Below, piece after piece: positions 31,235 to 39,476 of a stretch of DNA of 46,888 nt. A program made the position numbers and the translations under genes. The DNA is from Cytidiella melzeri. Its lineage: Eukaryota; Basidiomycota; Agaricomycetes; Polyporales; Irpicaceae. The notes under the pieces are model-generated. The model saw only the letters and a list, made by a program, of their open reading frames with translations, had not been told where the DNA came from and did not search any database. Location of the stretch: NCBI GenBank assembly GCA_022592445.1, contig JABYQR010000335.1, positions 1-46,888 of the forward strand. The letters are read 5' to 3'. Numbering within the stretch: position 1 is the stretch's first letter; each line of letters starts with the position of its first letter.

Positions 31235-32689
31235 TGTGGTGTCACGGAGACGGAGCTCAACGCAACTAATAGGGACACAATGTGGATGACGACAAAGAGG
31301 TGGTGGCAGGCCTGAAGCACAGTGCTCTCACCAGCTATCATACTTTATGGAAGTTGCTAGCCCAGTAAAGACCAAGTTAATATTGATACTACCCGCTATG
31401 TAGTACAAGAGGGGTTTGCTTACCTAGCCCAGTAAAGACCAAGAGGTCAAGATGGGGGGCTAGGAGCGTACATGCAGCTGCTTTTATAAACTTCAGGGAC
31501 CTGCGCACAGACCATGTTAAGGGCAGGCTTTGTGTTACAAACGGTCTTCACATCCTATTATTTTTCTTTACTTCTTCGACTATCTTGATAACTAGCTATC
31601 TTCTTTACTATTGCCTTAACGATCCAACTCGTCCTTCCTCCATCATCCCATAACCCACCTCGCCTCCGTCCAACACAGACTATTATGTCATCAGTTGTGT
31701 CCTTATGTCCATTCAAACCTCGGACTTAACTCTGATTGGTTACCATTGCCTTGGTGCAACCCTCGGCCTTTCCATACCTCCGTTACCACTCCATTGGGTC
31801 CAACCCCGTCTATCCCCTGTTTCGGGTTTAGCCCCTTCTCTATTGATCTCTGCCTCATGTTTCATCTTTCTATTGTTCCTTGTTTCCGCACCTTGACGGT
31901 CTTTTCTCTCATTGGCTTTCCAGAGCAGTGGCTGTTCTCTGTGTATTGTTCTTCCTTTCTGTTTCTCCGATTCGCTACCACTACCTCGGACTGGTCCAAA
32001 AGTAGTTAGGTCAACATGTATAAATAGTCGCTAGACATGGGGCTAGAACCTCAGTCTATCCACTTTGTATCAATATTTCTTCTATCAAACCATCATCTGT
32101 CTGCCACTGTGCTTGACAGCGACCGCGCGGCCTAGACCATCATCAGACCTTGAGTGTAGCTACACCAAGGGGTTCTGACCTGACAACTTGTCCCTTGATG
32201 ATAGTCGGTCTTAACACTTTGCAAGAAGCCGTGTGAACGAAGAACAAAAGAACTACCTAAAGGAGAACAATAGCTATTGTCTAGACCTTGCCAAGAACTC
32301 TACTCGTGAGAGAATCTATCTAAAAGGAGACCAACTATTGTATTCCATTCCCACACCTGTGAGAACGTCCTTCCATAAAGAGAACAATAGGGAAAGAACA
32401 AAAGGAGTCCATGTGAACGGTATCTATGACGTCAAACCCTAGCTATGGGCTGAACCATGTGTTTGTAGCCATGTGGTCTTACTTAAGCTAAGTCACATGC
32501 CAGTGTGACGTAGTAGCAAGTAACGTGACCGTGTGGAGTGTCTAAGACACGTGATACGGGCGCCTAATAGACATGCAAGGGGTTTGTGCAAAGAGGATTG
32601 CAACTGGGTTGTAGCCCGGAGTTTTACAGACAAAAACAAGAGGTAAATTGCGAAAAATAAGGGCTAGTCGGGCCATCCACAACATGTGG
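31235..32689 (+). repeat. Gypsy solo LTR inside the hAT transposase (TSD TGTGG)
   Basis: The LTR is 31240-32684, begins TGTCACGGAGACGG and ends CATCCACAACA. It is flanked by perfect TGTGG duplications (31235-31239 and 32685-32689). Removing the nested family-B LTR leaves 756 bp. It is the most complete copy of the LTR type seen at 1964 and 8975. Removing it rejoins the hAT frame. Confidence 0.9.
31528..32221 (+). repeat. Solo LTR, family B, nested (TSD CTTTG)
   Basis: The LTR is 31533-32216 (684 bp), beginning TGTTACAAACGG and ending GGTCTTAACA (TGTTA/TAACA ends). Perfect CTTTG duplications lie at 31528-31532 and 32217-32221. It interrupts the Gypsy solo LTR. A partial copy is at 1205-1419. 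Confidence 0.92.
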
Positions 32690-33393
32690 GTTTGTTGGCA
32701 GACTGCAAGGTTGTGGCAAGAGCAGGAGAATACTGGGTATAAACCTTTCTGAGAAGACGCTCTGCTTGAGCTGCTACTGCCTGATCCCAATCTGCTGTCT
32801 CAAAATACTTCAGCCGGATAAATGGATGAAGGACTGTGGTTGCAGAGTCACGTCAATGCCTGAATAGCCTAGTGTATATGTACTTACTAGCAGTTAAAAG
32901 GGAGAACTTTTTCTTCTTTAACGCAATCTGCATATGCTTATCAAGCTTTGCAGGTGCCATGGACAATGCCTTTTGCAGATTTGGAGCTGGAAAGCATGCA
33001 TCAAGACAACAACTACTGAGATGGTTTTAAAGATGCTTATAGAGTGGAAGAAGTTGTGGAAGTGTTGGAACTTTCTTCTGTGATAGACTGCTTGTGAGTT
33101 CTTTGAATGGCTGTTGAGGTGAAGTGAGAGGCAATCAAACAATAAGTGATGATAGCCAAACTGACTGCTAGTATTTCTACAAGATTCTCTAAAAATTTCC
33201 ACCTTTTGGGATCAATGTATACCTTGGCTTGCTTCCGAACAGCTGCTGCTCTTTTCTTGCCTCGTAGCCTGTCAGGCAGTGTGTTAACCCAGAATGTGAT
33301 AGCCTAGGGTAAAATTAGTATAGAGTCAAAGTTCCCTGGAGAATGCCAAGAATGCACACACATTTCAAAGAAGAATGATCAAGGTAGCTACGC

Positions 33394-33790
33394 AACATTG
33401 AAACTTGTACATAGATGTATGAGCAACATAGGGAATAGTCTGTATAAGTGGAGAAAACAAAGATCAACCAAACATAGTTGCAACATCATGAACATGTATG
33501 AATCCATGAGCAGTGCAAAACAGAGGCAGTACAAATAATTGAGGTAGCTACGCAACATGAAAACCTGTACATAGATGCATGAGGAGTGCAAAACATAGGG
33601 GACAGTCTGTATAAGTGGAGAGACAAAAAAAACATAGCTGGAACATCAACAAAGTGTATGAGTACATGAGCAGTGCAAAACAGAGGCAGTACAAATGATT
33701 AAGGTAGCTATGCAGAGTTGAAAATCTGTGTATCGGTGCATGAACAGTGCAGATTGTAGGAAAGAGGCTGTACATACATGCATGTGCTGA
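33394..33790 (-). repeat. Minisatellite in the hAT element
   Basis: Three units of about 148-162 bp start GGTAGCTACGCAACATTGAA (33394), GGTAGCTACGCAACATGAAA (33542) and GGTAGCTATGCAGAGTTGAA (33704). On the minus strand they show TTTGCACTGCTCATG…TACTCATAC, related to the arrays at 60-375 and 10905-11325. Confidence 0.75.
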
Positions 33791-34033
33791 AAACTTTTCA
33801 CATGCATAATATTCCAGAATACCATTAAATACAGGAATAGTATTGTATTGTCATGTAATGTAATGTATTGTATTTAATGGTAATCATATTCTCAAATTTT
33901 CTCCACAAGCGAGTATTTGCTGGGTATTTAATGATATTCTGAGATTATATTGCATTATAATGGTATTTTTGCAGAGCACTAGCACTGTACTGGGCCTATC
34001 TTAAGTAGCTCACGGATGTGAACATGTGTCGAG

Positions 34034-34364
34034 CCATGTATTGCAGGGTTACGAGGGAGCCACTCTAGTGTACGCAAAGCGTTGTATGCTCAGTAAGCCT
34101 CGATAAAAAGAGGTACTATGTAATGGCACTGCTAACCTAGTGTACGCGAAGTGTTGTATGCTACAGTGCATCAGACAATGTAAAGAAGGTGTATAGAACA
34201 AATGGACTAACCTCAGTAAGCCTCGATAAAAAGAGGTACTGAGGAACAAGGAGTTCGGTCGCCCAAAGATTGAAAACAACGGGCGCTCATACGCTACACT
34301 ACAGTCCACAAAAGGAAAGTCTTGTTCATACCTGATGAACCGTAACAAAAACTCCAACACCATG
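34034..34364 (-). repeat. Solo LTR, Copia type, diverged relative of the element next to it (TSD CCATG)
   Basis: The LTR is 34039-34359 (321 bp), plus-strand start TATTGCAGGGTTACG and end CTCCAACA. Perfect CCATG duplications lie at 34034-34038 and 34360-34364. It shares modules with the Copia LTRs (GTACGCGAAGCGTTG; CCTCGAT…AGAGG hairpin; GGTTAC near one end). Confidence 0.88.
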
Positions 34365-34380
34365 TAAGAGAGAAAATAAG

Positions 34381-34675
34381 TTTTGTAGGGTTACAAAATG
34401 GCTCGATCTGTAGTACGCGAAGCGTTGATAAACTATAGTAAGTTAGCTACTGTGAGACTAAAGAACTGTGTATAAAGCATACCTCAGTCAGCCTCGAATG
34501 ATATGAGGAAACTGAGGTGCGCAAGTCCATTTGGTGACACGATATGTATGTGATTACCTAAAGCAGTCCACTATATAGTACCTACGCCACAACGGTCTTG
34601 TAGTCCATAGAAGGAATGTGCGAACAAGAGTAAGTGTCCATGCCCGATGAACACACAAAAATAGATATAACAACA
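34381..34675 (-). repeat. Copia 3' LTR
   Basis: The minus strand starts TGTTGTTATATC and ends CCCTACAAAA at the ATAAG duplication, a non-canonical TG…AA terminus. It contains ACGCGAAGCGT and the nested hairpin ACCTCAGT…CCTC…GAGG…ACTGAGGT near 34481-34520. Confidence 0.9.
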
Positions 34676-34698
34676 CGCCCACTCAGCGGGTATGGACT

Positions 34699-36429
34699 TC
34701 ACAACTGACTCATGCCAAGTAAGAAGCGACTGTGCTTTTCACGCGCGAGGGCCTTCGTCAAAACATCGGCAACCTGATCTCCAGTAGGAACGTACTCGGG
34801 GAAAATGAGGTTGTCGTCGTAGGTGTTGCGAATGAAATGATAGCGGACAGCGATATGCTTCGTGCGCTCGTGATGCTCTGGGTTTTTGATAAGTTCGATA
34901 GCCGACTGGTTATCAATGAGTAGAGGGACAGTGTATGTCGAGGTGAGACGTCCAATTTTGATGAGAAAAGAGCGCAGCCAGACGGCCTCCTTGGTAGCAT
35001 GCAACGCGGCCATATACTCAGCCTCGGTGCTAGAGAGTGCGGTCGAGTGCTGCCTCTTTGACAACCAGCTGATAGCGCCGCCCGAGAGCATGAAAACGTA
35101 CCCTGTAATGGAGCGGCGATCATTGACGTCCGAAGCCCAATCAGCATTGACATAGCCGATGAGGTCGGGAGAAATGCCGTTGCGTGCACCTGGTGGAGTA
35201 CCACAAAAAGTGAGGCGAAGGTCCTTACTCACCTGAAGATAGCAATAGACCTGTGTAATGGCATTGAGGTGGTCACGACCGGGGGTCGCAGCGTGTTTAC
35301 TCAACACGCCCACTGAAAACGCAAGGTCAGGACGGGTCCCGATCATGGCGTACATCAGTGAACCAAGCATCAACTGGTAGCTCTTGACGTTGATTTTGGG
35401 TTCTGCCGCGGTGAGCTTGAGAAGCTTTGCGTTCGCGTCCATGGGAGTAGAAACCGGTCAACATTTTGTGAGTCCAAATCGATCCAGAATGGTTTTGATG
35501 AATTGTCGTTGAGACAACTCAAGAGTGTGGTTTGCGCGGTCGCGAACGATCTCCATATTGAGGATCCAGCGAGCTTCGCCCAAATCTGTCATCTCGAAAC
35601 GACGAGAGAACTCGGCCTTGAGTTGCAGTACCTTGGCAAGATCCTTCCCGAAGATGAGCGTGTCGTCAACATAGACCGCGCAAATCATGAACGAATTGCC
35701 TTCCTTCTTGAAGAAGACGGCATGGTCGTAGTGTGAGCGCGTGAAGTCGAGATCTTTGAACTCCTTGAGTAGGCGTTGGTACCACTGACGGCTAGACTGC
35801 CTAAGACCGTACAGAGATTTCTTGAGCTTCCAGACAGTACCTTTGTCGGCCTGAAAACCAGGGGGACATCTCATGTAAATCTCCTCGTCGAGCTCACCAT
35901 TGAGAAATGCGGACTTGACGTCCATTTGGTGAATTTCAAGGTCCTCCTGCGCGGCGATAGCTAGAAGAGCGCGGATGGAAGTGAATTTTGATACAGGAGC
36001 AAAAGTCTCCGTGAAGTCGATACCCTCGACCTGCGTGAACCCCTTTGCAACGAGCCTGGCCTTGTGCTTAATAACTTCGCCGTCTGGTCCTTGCTTGATG
36101 GCGAAAACCCATCGGCAGTCGACTAGTGTGCGGTCCTTAGGTCTCGGTACTTTGTCGTAAAGCCCCGCCTTGACAAAAGCCTGCATTTCTGCAACGCATG
36201 CAAGCTTCCATTCCAAGGCGTCCGGTCTGGCCATCGCTTGGGCGTAGGTCTGCTGCGCATTGTCTAGAGAAGCCTTGAGCGCGTGCTGGTCATCCGCAAA
36301 ACTCGTGTCCGCGGTGTTGTGGAAAATGTTGTCGTTGTCGGGTTGTTTCTGCTGGTCTGGTGCCTCCTGCTGTCCCGCATCCAGAAGGGCCTTTACAGCC
36401 TCGATTGAAGCCTTGTTGCAAGAGTCCAA
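34699..36429 (-). pseudogene. pol: Copia reverse transcriptase and RNase H
   Basis: The RT runs from KARLVAKGFTQVEGIDF through MDVKSAFLNGELDEEIYM to the catalytic YVDDTLIFG. Then comes TGA at 35460-35458 in LTKC*PVSTPMD, and the same frame continues. RNase H has NADWASDVNDRRSITGYVF, STEAEYMAALHATKEAVWLR and HIAVRYHFIRN and ends at 34699. Apart from the stop, motifs are complete. Upstream in the same frame lie TGA 36465-36463 and TAG 36534-36532. The three stops are each one C-to-T change from Arg or Gln codons. It copies element RNA into cDNA in cytoplasmic particles. Confidence 0.92.
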
Positions 36430-36531
36430 AGAGAATTTAGGGTGATCATCTTGGTCAGGCGCTCAGCGCAATCGAGTGGAGCGATGAAGCTCTGGAGCGG
36501 GGGTTGGTACAGGGTATGGCTGAGGGGCGAC

Positions 36532-37632
36532 CTAAGCAGGTACACGGCGAGTGCGTGACCGAGTGGCAGGTACACGAGTGGGTACGACCGGAGGGAGAAC
36601 TTCCTCTTGGATATGCTCCTGAGGAGGAGATGGTGCTCGCAGAGGTGGTTGAATCGCTTTGGACTCCTCGTCCTGTACGTCCGTCGATGCATTCAATGAC
36701 TTGTCCTTGGCGATGGGAACCGCTGGAGCGTCATCATCCGGAGAGGGACCGCCTGTAACTGTAGGCAGTGGGGTGTCGAGGGTGTTGTCATTGTCAATAA
36801 CGACACGGTTCACCGGGAGGTTGAGGCCTTCGTCGAAGATGACATCGCGTGACTCGAAGATGCGGCCAGTTGGGCAATGGACAATGATGTACGCTTTTCG
36901 ATTTTTGGTGTATCCCAGAAAGACACATTCAAGCGATTTGGGATCAAGCTTGCAACACTTCTCGTCAGGAATGTGGACATGAGCAGTGCAGCCAAAGATG
37001 CGAAGGTGAGCGACTGAAGGTTTGTTGCCAGTGAAAACTCCATGGGGGGTGAGACCGTCGAGGACATGAGTAGGGACACGGTCAAGAATGTAGGCGGCGT
37101 AGAGAAATGCGTACCCCCAATATTTCTTAGGGAGCTTGGCGTCGTTCAGCATTGCACGCGCCATCTCGACGAGAGTGCGGTTCATGCGTTCCGCGACGCC
37201 ATTCTCCTGGGAGGTGTAGGTGTTTGTCTTCTCGTGATGTATACCCTTGGAGCGAAGGTACTGCTCAAAATTCTTGAAGCCGTACTCGCCACCACCATCG
37301 CTGTGGAAATAATTCCTGCATTTGCCAGTCTGAACCTCAGCACTGGCGTAGAAGTCCATGGTGCAAGCCGCGGATTCGCTCTTGGCTTTCATGAGGGAGA
37401 CAGACAGCTTGTGTGAAGTGTCGTCGAGGTGGGTGACGAAATACTTGTGACCTTGAGGAGTCTGAGTTTTCATGGGACCGCAGACGTCTGAGTAAACACG
37501 GTTGAGGACTCGTGTACTTCTGTCATGGGTCTCCCTAGGGATGGGGTGATGCGATTGCTTGCCCTCGAGACAAGGGACGCAGAGCGTTTGAGGTTGGGTG
37601 GTCTCACCAACTATCTCCATGCCATCGACCAT
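36532..37632 (-). pseudogene. int: Copia integrase (separated from gag-protease by an insertion)
   Basis: It resumes immediately inside the GAG-pre-integrase region (MVDGMEIVGETTQPQTL; CVPCLEGK zinc-binding Cys). The catalytic triad is intact: YSDVCGPMKT, FHSDGGGEYGF, NGVAERMNRTLVEMA. A C-terminal region follows (RIFGCTAHVHIPDEK; KSLECVFLGYTKNRKAY). It ends in TAG at 36534-36532 before a proline-rich linker. Joining across the 37633-39483 insertion gives a continuous frame VRQMVDGMEIVG. Confidence 0.9.
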
Positions 37633-38161
37633 ACCCTTCCAGTGAGACACTAACATACCCCCCGGACACAAAGGGACCGGGCACAAACACACCTGACCTT
37701 GCGAGAGGCGATTACATGTGTAAGTAGGGGTTGAGGGTATGCGTGAATGTAGGTTGCGAGTGGGTCCAAGAGTCCTAGGCTGCACCTAGACTCGGGCGAG
37801 CGGTGATGCATTTGCAGGGCTCGGAGTGCCAGGCCAAAAGCGCTGTGGTTTATTTGGGTAGCTGGGAAAAGTTCCGGGTAGAAAGGTGTAAAGTAAAACC
37901 AAGCAAGGCAATGCAATGCAAAGAGGCAATAGAACTTAAGTGTTGCAAAAGAAAGTGGTATAAAAGTGATAGAGCTAGGGGCAACGCAGTGGTGAAGAAA
38001 GGGGAGCAATTGGCATGCGATACACAAGAGGGGGGAGAGGAAGTGGTGTGGTAAAGTGCGAGAGAAAGGACTGCGCTGGCTCATTGCAAGAGGATAACGC
38101 AAAACGCCATGGCAAGCACAGTAGGAAACGCAATGGGATCACAGAATAAACGCAGTCTAAA

Positions 38162-38300
38162 ACTCAGTAGCCTTGAGAAGGAGAAGGGGCGGCTGTAAAA
38201 GGGGGTCGCAGTGAAGGAGAACGCAGTAAGACTCAGTAGCCTTGAGAAGGAGAAGGGGCGGCTGTAAAAGGGGGTCGCAGTGAAGGAGAAACGCAGCGCA
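38162..38300. repeat. Two-unit tandem repeat, 69 bp
   Basis: Units start ACTCAGTAGCCTTGAGAAGG at 38162 and 38231 and contain AAAGGGGGTCGCAGTGAAGG. A third partial unit with AAAGGGGGTCGCAATGAAGG is near 38339. ACGCAGT words recur between them. Confidence 0.8.
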
Positions 38301-38744
38301 GTAAGCAACGCAGTGAAAGAAACGCAGTAGGAACACAAAAAGGGGGTCGCAATGAAGGAGAAAGTGGCGCAGGGTGAGAGATACGCACTGCGGAGTTGCT
38401 CCAGAAGCAAGGGAAAAGTGGCAGGGGCAACTTTGAGGGGAAAACCGCGGGGGTGTCGTATTCTGAGCTAAGCAAGGTACAGACACAGCGTATATAAGTA
38501 AAACGCAATAGGGGCTATAGCAAATTGAAGCCATGCGAGAGCAAGGCAAGGAAAGGGGCATCGCGCGATGAAACGAGGGACAAACGCGAAACATGTTACA
38601 GGAGCAATGGGGCACTGCCTTTAGCCGCTCTGCAAAGAGAACAGGCTGCAGAATCCGAGGGAGTGGAAAAGGGGGCCGGGGGGTTCCAACAGCTATGAGC
38701 TTGAGTGCGAGGGACTACAAGGATGCAATATGCGGCAAGTGAAG

Positions 38745-39400
38745 CCATGCAATGCAAAGCCATGCGAACCCAAAGCAGAGGGAATGCAACGCGAGGCGGC
38801 GCGAGGCAATGCAAGGCGACGCGAGGCAATGCAAGGCGACGCGAGGCAAAGCAAAGCGGAGGAGAAGCGAGGCAGCGCGAGATAACGCGAGGCGGAAGCA
38901 AGGCGGCGCGACGCAACGCGAAGCAACATGCAAGGCGAGGCAATGCGAGGCGGCGCGAGGCAAAACAAAGCGGAGGGAATGCAATGCAAGGCAACGCGAG
39001 GCAGCGCGAGATAACGCGAGGCGAAGCCAGGTGGCGCGACGCGAAGCGAAGCAACATGCAAGGTGAGGCAAGGCGAGGCGGCACGAGGCGAAGCGACGCG
39101 GAGGGAATGCAATGCAATGCAAGGCGAGGCAAGGCGAGGCAATGCGAGATAACGCGACACGACGCGAGGCAAAGCAAGGCGGCGCGACGCGACGCGAGGC
39201 AACATGCAAGGCGAGGCAATGCGAGGCGGCGTGAGGCAAAGTGAAGCGGAGGGAATGCAAGGCAAGGGGACGCGAAGCGAAGGGAAGCAAAGCGACCCAA
39301 TGCGAAGCAAGGCGAAATGAAGCGATGCAAAGCAAAGCAAGGCGAAGCGATGCAATGGAAAGCAAAGCAAAGCGAGGCGATGCAATGCAAGTCTTGCCAG
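38745..39400. repeat. Pentanucleotide-phased array (GCRAN)n with higher-order repeats
   Basis: The sequence parses as successive 5-mers GCAAT GCAAG GCGAC GCGAG. GATAACGCGA and GCAACATGCAAGG recur at about 120-150-bp spacing, indicating a higher-order unit. Nearly all units fit GC(A/G)A(N). On the complement the array reads as stop-poor Leu/Ala/Ser/Cys-rich frames in all phases. Confidence 0.85.
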
Positions 39401-39476
39401 AACCAAGGGCTGCTGCTAGTCCATGCGAATGTGCTCGCCTTTGGGCCTGTTGCATGTCCAGCAATTTCCGGGCGTA

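Larger units (their letters stand above)
30854..33303 (-). pseudogene. hAT transposase, C-terminal half, with introns
   Basis: Exons are 33303-33166 (FWVNTLPDRLRGKKRAAAVR; WKFLENLVEILA), 33110-32888 (PFKELTSSLSQKKVPTLPQ; KLDKHMQIALKKKKF), 32833-32685 plus 31239-31085 (LHPFIRLKYFETADWDQ; EDEDVLTWWK) and 31027-30854 (SHGKVFPTLSHIARDILAI; PGVSVSVERLFSSCKH). The last is the hallmark hAT dimerisation region. Introns of 55, 54 and 57 nt have GTCAGT/CAG, GTAAGT/CAG and GTATGT/TAG borders, and each rejoins the frame. A CTAAT branch and CCCTAG acceptor precede the first exon. One stop (TAA within KHL*NHLSS) and the LTR insertion inactivate it. The N-terminal BED finger and first catalytic acids are not present; a minisatellite lies there instead. 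Confidence 0.82.
30345..33987 (-). mobile_element. hAT element with nested LTRs
   Basis: It begins CAGTGGTTAGCAAATACC. The right end, reversed, reads CAGTGCTAGTGCTCTGCAAA, AATACCATTATA, an imperfect hAT-type terminal inverted repeat. Flanking 8-mers are GTGTACTG (30337-30344) and CTGTACTG (33985-33992), 7 of 8 matching, as hAT makes 8-bp duplications. Subterminal ATTTAATGGTAAT-like words recur in both orientations. The unoccupied target is visible at 10494-10525. It contains a decayed transposase, a minisatellite and two nested solo LTRs. The exact right boundary is blurred by overlap of CACTG with the duplication. Confidence 0.8.

Noticed and set aside
33394..33790. About 150-bp repeats considered as a CRISPR or rDNA spacer array
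   Set aside because: There are only three degenerate units with no spacer-repeat structure or rRNA homology. It is a minisatellite.
38693..39066. Plus-strand Arg/Lys/Gln-rich ORFs over the same array
   Set aside because: Same cause: GCRAN units read as AMQCKA/RRGEA-like repeats in every phase.
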